From NCBI GenBank assembly GCA_011109175.1, contig RDEW01000026.1, positions 214,761 through 278,760 on the forward strand: 64,000 nucleotides of DNA. Reading direction: 5' to 3'. Shown one piece after another: positions 48,109-59,918 of the stretch. Position numbers and translations under genes: made by a program. The DNA is from Dicyema japonicum (lineage: Eukaryota; Dicyemida; Rhombozoa; Dicyemidae). The number at the start of each line of letters is the position of its first letter. The stretch's first letter is position 1. A model generated the notes under the pieces. That model saw only the letters and a program-made list of their open reading frames with translations, did not search any database and was not told where the DNA came from.

Positions 48109-48830
48109 TCAAATGACTGGCAGTATTGTCGCTTCTTGAGTTGTAAGTGAAGACCAGGTCGATATTGCTTCCAAGCTGGGAGAAAAAAGCGTAATGTCTA
48201 GAGAAGCTAGTTGGTCTGACTCCCTGAAGGGGGTTCCCATATGTTTTGACTGGTCATTCATGATCATGAAAAGACCTGTCTGAGATAGTAGTTCATTCTT
48301 CTTTGAATCGGATGGTTGACTTTCCAAACGTAGAGGGTATTTCGCGTATACCAATAATCACGTCGTTCGAGGAGCCAAAGTGGATAAATTAGTCGGGCGA
48401 GAACTAGGCGGAGGCACGTAGATGTACACAAAGGTTCCATTTGTTGTTCCAAGTGAGATGATTTAGGTAACATCATCATTATTCTTTACCACTAAATTTA
48501 AAGCCTTTCCAATATAAAATAAGTAGTACACTACCCCCACTTCTTCCAGTTAGTCTGTATTGACTTGTATCCAGGGAACAGCGAGGTAGGACTGTTTAAT
48601 GGTAGTTTCGTCTTTTGAATCAAAGCAACGACGGCCAAGAGAGACTCAGTCCCAATATTTTGCTTTACGTTGTAAACTATGGTCCATTTCGTGCAGTGTG
48701 CTAGGGGTTCACTCCTGGTAGTTGAAGCTGAAAGTGCGTGCTGCCAGGGAGAAAGTATTTTTAGAGGTAAATGTTTAATGATTCTCTTTAGAGAAACATT
48801 AAGTGACCTCCGGACGTTACCAATACTTAT
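48109..48830 (-). mobile_element. APE-type LINE, endonuclease-domain remnant
   Basis: Minus-strand text LIQKTKLPLNSPTSLFPGYK (48640-48580) is the start of an APE domain. It is followed by a catalytic-loop-like LARLIYPLWLLERRD region and, at 48330-48150, LLSQTGLFMIMNDQSKHMGT then LASLDITLFSP, the APE end. No RT follows, so the 3' half is missing. Confidence 0.65.
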
Positions 48831-48834
48831 TTTT

Positions 48835-49965
48835 TTTACCCCAAGATCACCGGATTAGAAAAAGTTAAAAGCTAACTACTAACTAAGTGATCCCGGTTTT
48901 CTGGGTTCTGGCTCTCGTTCGGGGTCCTCGAAGATCCAACAGAATTGGTAGAAACGAGGACGGTCTCATTCTCCATAGATTTCCCGCATTTTTTCTAAAT
49001 AGTCAGATATAGAGGTGAAAGCGGACAGCCGGTTTTTATTGCCCACTGAAGAAATGACTTCACTCTCCACCTTAGGTGTTCTTTAACATTCAATACGTTA
49101 TCCACAGTTTTCTTATTTATTATTTTCAAGGCAGCAAGTTGTGCGGCTTATAATTTTTGAGACGACGATTCAGAAATCATCGAGCTCCAGGAGGGATATG
49201 CATATCCGATTACTGGCAGTATGTATTGTCTGTAAATTTCCTGTAGTTAGAAGGTGTTGTGCTCGATTGGTGATCGGGACAAAATTTTCAATATGTTGGT
49301 CCTCCTCCTGACTTTGGTAATAACGTCATTGACATGAATGTCAGGAGAGTATCCAACTTTAATCCTAGTATTGTTGGAGACTTTTGATTTTGGTAGAGTA
49401 TAATGATCTTCTATATGTAGAGAAAATTGTTATAAACGACTTTCCTGTAGGAACTTCCAGTCGATTTGATGTGAGCCAATGTTCCAACATACTAATATAA
49501 CTTTGAAGTTTTATCTCTGCCTTCTCATAGTTAGAGTCTCTCGTTGAAAGAACAATGTCATCTGCGTATGAGAGTATCAATGTATCGGGATCGTCATTGG
49601 TGGGAAGGTCATTGGTGTACAGGTTGAAGAGCAGGGGAGAGAGAGGTGAACCTTGAGGGACACCATTCGGCAATAAACGGGATATAGATTTTCTGTTGTC
49701 TGACATCACTTATCCTCTTCTTTCACTTAAAAAGTTCGACAGCCATCTTTTAATGTTTGGATTTATAAGAGTGTTAGAAATTTTCTCTATAAGCAGCGTC
49801 CGGGAAACGGAGTCGAATGCTTTCTTCAAGTCTATTGAAGCCATTATGGTCCTTTTATGTGGTTTGGAGTTAATTTTGTTAAATGAGTCGTAGTAGAATG
49901 ATTTTCACGGAATCCATGCTTGAAACCAAGACTTATAGAATTGGTGAACCACATAACGCCACTCT
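48835..49965 (-). mobile_element. APE-type LINE, RT portion
   Basis: RT motifs NGVPQGSPLSPLLFNLY and LILSYADDIVLSTRD (49709-49365), preceded by motif A text (MASIDLKKAFDSVSRTLL-like, 49850-49800). Near 49950 it joins directly to GTGAACCACAT, the LINE 5'-end sequence, implying an internal deletion. The 3' end carries the hairpin 48843-48894 and GGGATCACTTAG. Confidence 0.8.
48843..48894 (-). other. LINE 3'-terminal stem-loop
   Basis: Minus-strand arms GGGATCAC and GTGATCTT pair fully with two G-U pairs. The 5' arm encodes Gly-Ile-Thr before TAG. Confidence 0.65.
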
Positions 49966-49984
49966 AAAAATTTATTAATAAACG

Positions 49985-52715
49985 AAGGGATTTATTTATT
50001 AGAACCCCGGGATCACCGAGAAAAACAGAAAAAAAATCAGACAGTTAAGTAATCCCAGTTCCCACAATCAAACAAGACATCCAACGTCTGTGGTCTCCCA
50101 TTATTCCCGCTACTTTGCGAAAGAGCCTTCTCTCTTCCCTGCAGAGGAATCAGATTGGAGAAAAGAACTTTCTAACCGATCGATTTTCTTTTGCCTTGGA
50201 AAAAGACAGGCTAAGCGGGTTTCCGCCCTCCTTACAGACTGAAGGAATCCGGTTCCGCGACTACAGGTAGTGGGTTAACTGTTGATCAAAAGTGAGGGCC
50301 CTCAGATATAGTTTTCCGGAATATTGAATTGATTATGTGGAGCGTAGTCTCTGATAACGCGAATCTCCATGCAACATAGGCATACTCCACAGCCTGGGAA
50401 TTTCCGGACTAGCGCGCGTATAATATTCAACTTCAGTCCTTTGGCGAGGACTGTCCCATCATGTAAGTTAAAGTTCAATAGCCTGTGAACAATAGCCCAA
50501 GAATTGAAGGAAACCTTGTCACCGGTATCTGGACAAGACAAATAAAAATTCTTGGATCCTCTTTTGAACGACGATCTAAAGTTAAAAGTGCACATATTGA
50601 ATTTTTGGCAGAAATAGTTAGTCTGTTAGCAGTCAGTCAATCATAGACGGTGTTCACTCTCGCCTGAGCATTTGATGTTGCAACTTGCGCTGATCGGTTA
50701 GGTCGTGGAAGAAAAAAATGAAAAGGGTCGGAGAAAGCGGAGAACCTTGGGGTTAGTCATTAGGTAGTAGTCGTGATCTCGATCTAAGTTGCCTACATAC
50801 GACTCTCCCACGTCGACCAGAGAGTAAGTTGGTCAACCACAGCTTTAGGTTTGGACGAACTTTCGAATCAAAAATTTTCCCAATAAGAAGCTTCCTTGGG
50901 ATTGTGTCGAAAGCCTTGTTTAAGTCGATGGAGACAATTGTAGTTTGCACGTGTGGTGGGATGGCATTTAATCTATTGGCTATGAATTGGGATAGTGTGG
51001 TTAAAATTGGTGGTGGCGGACATTCCAGGACGAAAGCCATATTGAAAAGCTGCTTGAGGGATGTCCAGAATAATGGCAGATAGTACCAGTTTTTCAAGAA
51101 GTTTTGATAATGTGCTGGTTAAGGAGATTGTCCTGTATGAAGCAGGTTCTCTTTCCGGTTTTCCAGCCTTCAAAACTGGTTTTATAACAGTTCTTCCAAA
51201 TCTTGGAAATAATATTGTAGTTAATAGATTAAATACTTGCGTGAGGTAGCTAATTACGTATTTGCCTAAGTGTTTCATTGAAGATACTTGTAAGGACTAC
51301 ATACCCGTGAGTTTTTTAATCCTACGATAACCTCTGATATTTGGTTATCTGAGAATAGTTATAAATAAGGTTTATTTTTTGGTTTACGGGCACATACTTT
51401 TATATCCGGTTTTGTAGAGCTGATCACAGCGTAGTTTTTCATAAGTATGTTTGGGTGTATATGACCAATGTGATCTAGAGAAAGGTTACCGGTTCTATTT
51501 GCATCTTCCAATTTTAATTTGTTTTAGTGTTTTCCAAAATTGATGAGATGAACTTTTACCGTTGAGGCGATTGACCAGGTGACGCACCTCTGATCCTGAT
51601 GGTCTTTTATGCTCTGGTTGATACTTTTATTTAGTTGTCTAATGGATTTCAACGCATCTTTGCATTTGATTTCTTCGTCTTGAGTGTAATTGTCGGGAAT
51701 TGAAGGTATAAAATTCGTGTATGATGAGAGAGGAATAAATATGTTGTCAGCCTTTTGAATTTATTTATTATTTATTTTAATTTATTTAGCCTTTTGAATG
51801 ACCACACTGATGATTTTTGCGACTTCATCTATCGAACGAATATGGGATAATAGTCCTTTGACCAATTCCAGGTCAACCAAGTCCCAGAAGCCAGACTAAT
51901 CAACCTCTTATAATTATTGAAACTTTTCACTTCAATCTGTCCGGCGTATTCAAAATTCTCTTAACATAAGAAGGATGGTATTATGGTCGCTGAAAAAACC
52001 ATAATTCACATCCCATGTCGTGATTCCTGCTAAAGGAGGTAAACATAAGGTTAAATCAGTGCTTCTTAAACGAGTTCTTGTATGTAAATTATGATTATTC
52101 AGGAAAATCATATCAATAAGACCGCCATGAACTCTCATCAGCTGTCAGAGGACTGTGAAGCAAGCCAAACTGAGTGTCGGGTATTTAGGTGGCCGCATGT
52201 TAGAGCGTTCTTTAGAACTGAGAGGCAGGGTATATTTGGAGTGTAGGATTTTGGGCAGGATCCTTGTGGTGAAATATATAGGTTAATCAAGATGATCCAA
52301 AAAGACGGGTACCGCTCCATTTTGATGGTGATCTGATGCATGGTATCGTCTGACTCCAAAAGGTCTGAAGTTTGTCGACTCACATCAATGAAAGGTATAC
52401 CGTTCTTTATAATTGTGAGTAGTCCTCCACCTGGTCTTCCCTGACGGTCCTTACGGATAACTGTGTATCCCATTAAGGAAGGTGTTGGCATGGAGGATGA
52501 GAGCTTGGATTCCTGGATGAGAGCAAGGTCAGCTCGATTTACGGAAAGGAAAGCTGGAAGTTCCAGAACCTTCTTGTTTAATTCCATTAGTATTTAGTTG
52601 TAAAATTACTAAGTCTCCGCATGAACCAGGGTTTGTTTCAATGTCGTCACATATCAGGATCAATAGTCTAGAACAATGATGACTAGGCCCATTTTTTGTT
52701 AATAAAGTCAAAAAT
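49985..52715 (-). mobile_element. APE-type LINE, near full length
   Basis: Reading minus: 2A-like ILICDDIETNPGS (about 52640), leader VILQLNTNGIKQ; APE 52587-52138 (LIQESKLSSSMPTP, GRPGGGLLTIIKNGIPF, CGHLNTRHSVW) and 52138-51950 (DMIFLNNHNLHTRT, WDVNYGFFSDHN); RT 51278-50753 with GKPEREPASYRTISL and VSIDLNKAFDTIPRKLL. The YADD region is missing; thumb text follows at 50595-50302. The 3' hairpin is 50009-50056, then a tail of GGGGTTCTAATAAATAAATCC. Inactive. Confidence 0.87.
50009..50056 (-). other. LINE 3'-terminal stem-loop
   Basis: Minus-strand arms GGGATTAC and GTGATCCC. All eight positions pair, one as U-G where other copies have C-G. Confidence 0.65.
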
Positions 52716-53340
52716 TCATGTTTTTTAAAATTATTTAAAACTTATAAAAATGTAATTTTTAATCAAAAATATTGTATAAATCAAAAGTTATAAAGTCAAA
52801 AAAAGTCAAAATTTTGGGTAATGTCAAAAAACTCAAAATTTAATTTTTTAGGTCAATAAAGTCAAAATTTTATATATTTTTATTTATTATTTTTTCAAGG
52901 ATTTGAATAAAATACTAATGTTTCGTCAACCTCTTTCAATCAGAAAGGTCGTTGAAAATGTTAAGATTATTATTAGAAAATATCCTGCTGAATATTCTAA
53001 AAAAACCCCAGCTTTTTGTTGAATCTTATATGAAACATTTCAAACTAACAGGTCTTTGATTTTTATTACTATTTCACAGGTGCTAATGTAAAAATGGGAA
53101 AGGCTAATTAAGAGGATTGTTAAGACGCGGCACGAATAGAATTATAGTTTATATGATTCTATGTAGTTGCTTATAATAATATAATAATAATGTAAAAATA
53201 TCTGATTTTCTAATTCCATCTACTCTAGGCTCAATGAAATCACTAATGCTTACTCGGATGTGATTTTCTTTGCATAAGTTGAACATTAAAGTTTACAAAC
53301 TTGTATAGATATCTTCTGATGTTTATGAATTTTTGTCGCC
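52716..53340 (+). repeat. AT-rich module shared with 62300-62940
   Basis: 52740-52900 repeats AAAGTCAAAA-type words. 52915-53315 matches the complement of 62650-62950: AGAAAATATCCTG, AACAG|GT...TTACTATTT(C/T)ACAG and TTTTCTTTGCATAAGTTGAAC. The second match contains an intron-like 27-28-nt GT...AG segment at the same place in both copies. The encoded text (VENVKIIIRKYPAEYS) matches no family I know. Confidence 0.5.
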
Positions 53341-54450
53341 TGGACAGAATGGGACGCTCGACCGCAGATGATGTTTAGTCTCACAAGTGGATATGTGCCA
53401 TGTGTCAACGATACAAAAGTGATTTTAAAATTTTGGGACTGGACATGTTTAGCGCCTTTGACACTGTCAACAGAAAAACATTGTTGTTGAAAGTTTCCTT
53501 GACGAGGATAACAGAAGACTTATTCGTTTCCTATTCGTTTCCTACTATCTAATACTAAAATAGTTGTATAGGTTGGGAACACGACATATGCCTTTCGGGA
53601 CAACAGTTGGAATACCTCAAGGAGACTCTATATCTCCGGTTTTATTCGTCGTATATCTGAAGGCGCCTCTGAGAACTCTTAGAACAAAAGTGAAAGATGT
53701 ATGCCGATGGAGATGCAGATGACATAGTTTTTGTGTCAGAAAATGATCAGGGACTTGTTTTAGAGAAAATCCCTGAAGAATTTAAGAATTGGTCTCTGCG
53801 ACAAACATATAGGAATCACAATAGAATTAAAATATATTGATGAAAGTTGGAGAAAAAATGGAAATAGGAATCCTTACTTGGTGATAGTGAGGACATGATG
53901 TATAAAAGAGTTCTAGACACTTCTATGTATAAGAAATGCAGAAGACATGGAGTCGACATAAACTAAGAACAAACCTAAAAATAAGACTATACAACTCATA
54001 AATAAAGCCGTTGTTTATGTAAAACTCTGGTACATGGGGGTCACAGATGTAAAGCTAAAGAAAATGGATATTTTTCATCGAAAACAATTACGCAATTTAC
54101 TGGGCCTAGGTTGGCCCAAGAAGATTTCAAATAAGAAATTATACTCTGTGGCACAATCCATGCAATAAGCATCGACATTATAGAATCAAAATGGAGATTG
54201 TTTGGGCTCGTGCTTAGAATGGACATAAACGCCCCTGTGAATATAATAATGGAAAATTACTTTAACAATGAGAACAAACCATCGTAGCTATAAACAAGGA
54301 ACTTAATTAAATTGGAAGAAAATTTAAATCTGCAGAAAACCTAGATCTACGGACAGATGTACAAAGCAGAGGGCGATGGAGAGGCCTAGTGAAACAAATT
54401 TCGAAACGTGTGGCACAAACAGGACCTTAGTTAATATAACGTTCTTTGGT
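53340..54450 (+). mobile_element. RTE/CR1-like LINE, RT copy
   Basis: Broken plus-strand frames encode GLDMFSAFDTVNRKTLLLK (motif A), VGIPQGDSISPVLF-like text (motif B), YADGDADDIVFVSEND (motif C region, with a small insertion) and a C-terminus (SKWRLFGLVLRMDINAPVNI, near 54195) parallel to the minus-strand fragment at 3470-3905. The 3' end near 54460 (GTTCTGTGAAAGTAATTTTT) is a diverged form of the tail shared with the SINE. Confidence 0.75.
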
Positions 54451-54539
54451 TCTGTGAAAGTAATTTTTAATAATAATAAAAATTATGTCAATCTGGTTAT
54501 AAATAATAACACCCCTTCTCACAAGAAGTAATAATTATT

Positions 54540-54780
54540 ATTATAGTGGCGTCATGTGATCCACCTGTCTAGGTGGCCCAGTGCCAGGCTTGCACGAAAA
54601 AGGATCATTTGCTCTCCCCACTGGAGGGGTTTCCACAACTGCATGTAATGGACGTCTTACCTTTTATGCTGATTCCGGATGGACTCTGTTTCTGTATAAG
54701 TGGAAACTGGATACACTTAATTAGTTTTTTACTTTAACTTCATTCTCGGTGTATCCGGGGTTAATAAATAAAAAAAATTA
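54540..54780 (+). mobile_element. APE-type LINE, 3'-end fragment
   Basis: Only the last ~240 bp of a plus-strand copy. It ends with a Gly-Tyr-Thr-stop-like GGATACACTTAA, the hairpin 54709-54756 and the tail CCGGGGTTAATAAATAAAAA. It meets the 3' end of the minus-strand copy at 54785 tail to tail. Confidence 0.55.
54709..54756 (+). other. LINE 3'-terminal stem-loop (compensated variant)
   Basis: Arms GGATACAC and GTGTATCC are perfectly complementary. Relative to GGGATCAC/GTGATCCC, internal positions of both arms have changed together, preserving the pairing. Confidence 0.65.
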
Positions 54781-54784
54781 AAAA

Positions 54785-56085
54785 CCAAAAATCACCGACA
54801 AATAAAATAACTACACAGCCGTCAGGTGATTCCGGCCGCCTCGAATAGCCATCTCATTCTTACTCAGTGATCCTCCCAGGTTCCAACGCATTTCCGGATT
54901 GGGCGTGGGTCTCTGACTTTTTTGGGGGTAGTAAGGCTCCAGTTTTCCTCACTAATTCCTCAAATAGTGTAGGGTTTAGTGTTGTCTGGGAAATCCTTTG
55001 CAGAGCCTTATTGGCCATTTTTTGGAATGTATTAATTTTTTCCATATTCGCGTTTGATAGTTTGGTTCCCCATGGAGCACACCCATAAGTTAGAACGGTT
55101 AAATATACTGCACGCAGAGCGAGTCTAATTTTGATTTAAAACACTCATTAAATTGTCCAAGGAGTGTTTTAACAAAATTTAGTTTCCGTTGTGCCGAGGA
55201 GATGACGTTGTCGATGTGTTTGCTGAAGTGAGTCTTATATTACGCCCAGTATCTTGACCGAGTTGGTCGTGGGGATTGAGTCTCCATTTATGGCTACACA
55301 TGGAGCGGAGTTTGTCACTCTTCTGTTTGCTGTGAAAATTGTTGTATAAGACTTTTCGGGACTTGTATGTAGAATGTTCTTAACGAGCCAACAGTTCAGA
55401 TCGTCCAATGAAGCTTGTAGCCGGTATACAGAAGTATGAAAGTACTGGTCTTTGACTGCGACGATTATATCATCCGCATATGTCAGAACCAGAGTATCGT
55501 CACTGGTAAGGGAGGGCATATCATTTAAGAATAGGTTAAACATGTGTGGTGACAGTGGAGATCCTTGAGGAAAGAAACTTGGTCACTGACCTAGTTTTTC
55601 CAGCAGTCACTTTTCCTCTTCTTCCATTTAGGAAATTAGCAATCCAGACTTTCAGGTTGTTTGAGATTTTTGACGTAAAGATCTTCCTTATCAAAAGCTT
55701 TCTTGGGACAGTGTCGAAAGCTTTTTCTATATCGATGGAGCATATCAATGACTTCTGATGAAGTTTGAGTTTTAGGCCATCATTGATGAAATTTGTAAGT
55801 CATGTAAAATGCGTTACTGTGAATTGCCCTTTTCTGCATCCGTGTTAAAAAGGTGCATCAGGAAAGTATGGTTTGATTAGTTCAAGAATCAGCTTTTCCA
55901 AGATTTTTGATGTAACACATAAAAGAGATATTGGTCTGTATGTGGCTGGTGATCACTTTGGTCGCCCGGGTTTCAAAATTGGTCGTATGTTTGATAGCTT
56001 CCATATGGAAGAAATGCAATTTTCGTTGATGGAAAAGTTGAAAATTTTGGTGAGTGATTGCATGGAGGCCTAACTAATGTTACCA
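54785..56085 (-). mobile_element. APE-type LINE, 5'-truncated, sister of 41390-42375
   Basis: RT text from WKLSNIRPILKPGRPK (near 55990) through CSIDIEKAFDTVPRKLL (motif A), LVLTYADDIIVAVKDQ (motif C) and SVKILGVI; motif B is disrupted by a small deletion at about 55570. It shares long near-identical blocks with 41390-42375. The ORF end GGAATCACCTGA and hairpin 54788-54833 close the copy. Confidence 0.87.
54788..54833 (-). other. LINE 3'-terminal stem-loop
   Basis: Minus-strand arms GGAATCAC and GTGATTTT pair fully with G-U pairs. Identical in design to 41396-41441. Confidence 0.65.
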
Positions 56086-56104
56086 GTACTTAACCCTAAA
56101 ATTA

Positions 56105-56350
56105 GGCACAACTCTAACTTTATTTAACAAGTAAAGAAGAATTATGATAATTAATCTAAGACACTGGAAATGTTATTGACTTTTCTTTTTTGCTTGTGTG
56201 TGAGTCCAACAAGACAATCCGGTTCTGCAGTGACGAATAACTGATGAAGACGTCACTCGTCAAACCAGAAGGAATCTTCAGCCTAATGGACAGCAGTTAG
56301 ATTCGATATTGGCCCGGAACTTATTACACTGAGCCATCGACCTGTTGTGT
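56105..56350 (-). repeat. tRNA-derived SINE
   Basis: Plus-strand text CAATCCGGTTCTGCAGTGACG, GACGTCACTCGTCAAACC and ATTCGATATTGGCCCGG is the complement of the SINE body and head. The 3' tail shared with the LINE is eroded. Confidence 0.65.
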
Positions 56351-56455
56351 TTGGATGCAAGGATGAATAGACATATCAATAAAATAATAAAATAAATAAT
56401 ACAAATAATTTAAATATTTACAAAAATCTTAAATTTTAGTTTATTTTTGTGGGGA

Positions 56456-57421
56456 ATGAATTTAATAAATTCAACGAATCACTTACGCAAACTGGAGAAT
56501 GAACATGCTGGAATAATGGACGTCTGGCAGTCGAATGTGGATAAGGAATTTAACCGACTTCAAGAAATAACCCAGAACTACAACTACATAGCCATTGTAT
56601 GAGAATGAATGCCCTTACTTAAGGACACTGAGTTCCCTGGTTGCATAGAGCAGGTAGATCACAGAATAGTAAAATATTTTGGGTACCAAAACGTTGTAGC
56701 CAACCTCAAGCATTTAAATGTAATTCAAATTGGCCTTTCTTTTTTCACTGAAGATGGACATAACCCTCCAGGACTTCACACGTGGCAATTCAACTTTAAA
56801 TACAACATAAAGTAAATCATGGATCCAATTAGAACTTAAAAATTCATTGAGAGTTATACTGGGGTTCTCCAAAACTCAGGGATTAAATTTGAGGAATATG
56901 AGAAGTATAGGATCGCTCCAGAGTATTTTGGGGCGCTTCTTTATGTGTCTGGGATAATCCTCCGTCGAAGGAAAATCTTTGTGGGTTTTCATTGGTTTGA
57001 TTTGTTGTGACTTTAGTGCGTTTGACTTTGCCTATTTAGTGAAAGTCCTCAAGTGTGGATATATTCCATCGTCAGAATCAAAATTCTTTATATATTTGAC
57101 TAAACTGTTTCCGACTATATATGACTTTAAATATGTTATTAAGTTTTGTACGACAATACGAGGAGGACTACAGGATATTGCTAACTATTTTAAGGTGAGA
57201 TATGGCTAATTGGTAGATAAGGAGTGTAGGGATTCAACATCAGGCTGGAAGTGATGCTTGGGTTACTGGGATGTGTTTCTTTAGAATAAGAGATGTTGCA
57301 TGTACTTATATTTTAGTCTTTCTTTGCTAATCAACTGTCTGAGCAACAGTACTGCAATCTGCTACATTTTTTGGGGGGAGAAAAACATAAAGAAGAGTCG
57401 GAGGATGTCAAGGATATGTGA
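56456..57421 (+). CDS. CNOT7: CAF1/CNOT7-type poly(A) deadenylase
   Basis: A DEDD-family 3'-5' exonuclease that shortens mRNA poly(A) tails in the CCR4-NOT complex. Tiny introns: 56597-56623 (27 nt), one beginning at 56812, 56995-57016, 57195-57216 and 57295-57316 (22 nt each). Spliced text: VWQSNVDKEFNRLQEI, NYIAIDTEFPG (catalytic Asp and Glu), LNVIQIGLSFFTEDG, PPGLHTWQFNFKYN, GFHCAFDFAYLVKVL (catalytic Asp), LFPTIYDFKYVIKFC, GGLQDIANYF, IQHQAGSDAWVTGMCFF (catalytic His and Asp). All catalytic residues are kept. The second intron is problematic: a 21-nt splice leaves an in-frame TAA, whereas a 42-nt splice (56812-56853) keeps the frame but drops about ten residues present in relatives. The C-terminus is short and acidic, ending KDM-stop. 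Probably functional, with one unresolved junction. Confidence 0.92.
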
Positions 57422-58510
57422 TGTTTTATTTTCATTTTTTTGATTTTCTTTTAAGTCTCGAAAGAATAGTATTTCCCCAAGGATCACTTCAGAAAGGGGG
57501 TGGAAATTTTGTAGAAAGGTTTCTTAATATATTTAGCGAAATTCTGGGGTCGTCTAATTACCACATTGAAACATTATTGTCCCAGGATCGCTTGGTTAAA
57601 AGAGAAGACTGACACTGAGGCGGTTGGAGTGGTTCGTTTGATCTCCTAACTATGAAAATTACCATCTATTCTTGAAAACATATCGGATATGGGATTTTTC
57701 TCAATAAATAGATGAGTATTAGTAGATATTTAAATGTGTCTTTGAGAAACAAAAACTAAAAGATATCCAAGTAATGACAAAGAAAATCTAAGTATTAAAT
57801 TGGTACCTCGTAACTCATCCGCATAAGAATCATATGATGTTCTTGTACTCATACTAGAGAGGACTATCTGTTAACCTAAAAAAGTGAATTGTAGTTCGTT
57901 AAACAACTAAGAAAACTATAGTGGTAGTCAAAAGGAAATTGAAGACAGAAACGAGCGAGGCAGTATAAACATAAAAATGAAAGTGCTAAATGTCAGAAAA
58001 ACTGACACAAAATGGGTAATATGTGCTGCAAATGGAAGAATATAGATTCAATTAATATAGACTCATCTAACATTCTCAATTATGTTTACAAAAACATAAC
58101 AAAGTGGGGTTACTAACTCCACTTAACTCAGTGCAAATAATATGATCTGAGATTATAACGATTCATGGAAACTGATACTGGAACAGAAAAAATGGCACAC
58201 AGTGAAGTCTCTCTAATTGGGCAATTTATGCCTAAATGTTAAAAAAACCAATTTTTCTAGAATTTGGCCAATTCTCAAATTTTTGATAAAAAGGTTCCAA
58301 TTCAAAATTGACTCCAATTAATTTTTTCAAGTTCATAAATAAACATCACGAGATTTTTTACAATGTGATTGACATCCTAATGTGAAAGGTCATCTTTTTT
58401 AAATTTTATAAAATTGATTTAATGGGTATGAAAACCTCTCGAATCCACCACACTTTTAAAAATAATTTTTTTAATTTTCTTAACTTTTTAATTTTAAAAC
58501 ACGTTTTATT
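57422..58510. other. no gene recognised
   Basis: A 64-codon frame (57418-57612) follows the deadenylase stop, but it is not clearly a gene. The rest is AT-rich; I see no RT, transposase or RNA signal. Confidence 0.4.
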
Positions 58511-58514
58511 TAAC

Positions 58515-59395
58515 AATAAAATATGTCACATCGCGCTGAAATTACGGAGAAAGCGTTTCTGCGGACAACCGACCTCTTCCCGCACGTCTTTCTTACGATG
58601 GGCCAATTTCCCCCCGATTTCCATCAAAAAAGAGGCTGTGATACTTCCCGCAGCACCAGAGTTTCGATTGCCACCGGTACAAAACGAAAGCGATCTTAAA
58701 TTTCGACATATTTTTTAATCTTGATTTTCTCGGCCAGATCGGCTGCCGATCCAGCATACAGCGCCGATCTGAGTATCATCGAGTTCGAGAAAAAATCACA
58801 ACAGTGCAGTCACATACGAGTGATTTTCCCTCAGTAAACGGAAAGATTGTTAAACCATCCGGTCTTTTCCCGTCTCCGCGGTCAGATCCCACGGGCTCCA
58901 GCACTGCCAGGAAACATGCAGCTTCAAGAGCACGCATGACAATGTTGTTTATAGCAGCATGGAGGGTGCTCTGACCGCACTCCATTTGCACGAAACCGGA
59001 TGCAGCCTTTTGACATCGACAATCCCTCCACAACGAAATTCGTGTTCGACGCATACATCAACTCCCAAGCGTTGTGCGATCCCAATCCGAATACAGTCAT
59101 CGTCCAACAGGGTCCCCAGGGAGTAACATGGGAGTGCATCCAGCCATGCTCCGCTCCCATGTTTGGCTGCGGACACGAGGCATGCAAGACGATGCTGGCT
59201 GGCCTCAAACTTTAGCACGTCGAAGATATTCTTGAAGTAGATATCATCCCATTCTCGTTGCATCGAAGGATTTTTCGGCGCATCCAAACCAGTTTCACAC
59301 GATTCGCGACGAGCTTCGTCGAAGACTCTTTCCCTAGAAAGTCTGGTTGGAAGACGTAGGATATCTTGGACCAAATGGCTTACACTTGAGAGCGA
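58515..59395 (-). mobile_element. RLE-type LINE, C-terminal half (subfamily 2)
   Basis: Minus strand: MVQDILRLPTRLSRERVFDE (thumb), FEASQHRLACLVSAAKHGSG, a knuckle region (CRCGGIVDVKRLHPVSC, frame-shifted), then SDRGDGKRPDGLTIFPF and FTEGKSLVCDCTV (endonuclease, PD kept; the WD usually found downstream is CD). It ends near 58515 with text matching the complement of 41250-41330. Its probable N-terminal part lies at 60655-61090, separated by other repeats. Confidence 0.8.
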
Positions 59396-59399
59396 TGAA

Positions 59400-59895
59400 A
59401 GACAGAGAATGCATTAATGGTAAAGAACAAAAGAATGAACAAGTTGTTTTAGACTACGATGCAGTGAATGCTGTTACATGTGGTCACCACCCCTCTACCA
59501 ACGTACGATGTCCTCTGTCACTTTTGCAACCTCTTCGTGTTGACAACAAATTACCTATTTGATTGGCATGAATTAGGACAACGTTCGTTTACAATGCCGG
59601 GACTGACAGATCTATGGGAGCGACCGTCATTTGCTGCGCCCTATTTAATATCAGCGGACTTCCTACAAGTTAGTGAGGCAGGGGTTACTTAACTGGCTAA
59701 CTAACATGTTACTCAAACAAAAACACTTAAGAACAAACTGGAAATATGAAAAATTTATCCGACCCACAATGACGTATGCAAATTCTTCGTGGGCAATGAA
59801 GATTTCACGCTCTTCGTCTTTGAAACTATTCGCAATCCAGGGGACTGATGTAAAGTTGATTTGACCAGAATACAAGGTCCATTGAAAATCTTTTA
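59400..59895 (+). mobile_element. APE-type LINE, C-terminal fragments
   Basis: 59468-59692 encodes TYDVLCHFCNLFVLTTNYLF then GLTDLWERPSFAAPYL, a Cys-x2-Cys C-terminal finger that ends EAGVT-stop. The same region closes the LINE at 36505. The next ~200 bp (LRTNWKYEKFIRPTMTYANS, RSSSLKLFAI) is an RT thumb piece like 43755-43534, placed out of order, so two fragments are fused. Confidence 0.65.
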
Positions 59896-59918
59896 ATTGA
59901 ATAATAATAACAATTTTT

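Noticed and set aside
57418-57612. 64-codon frame after the deadenylase
   Set aside because: It overlaps the deadenylase stop, has no homology I can name, and could simply be 3' UTR.
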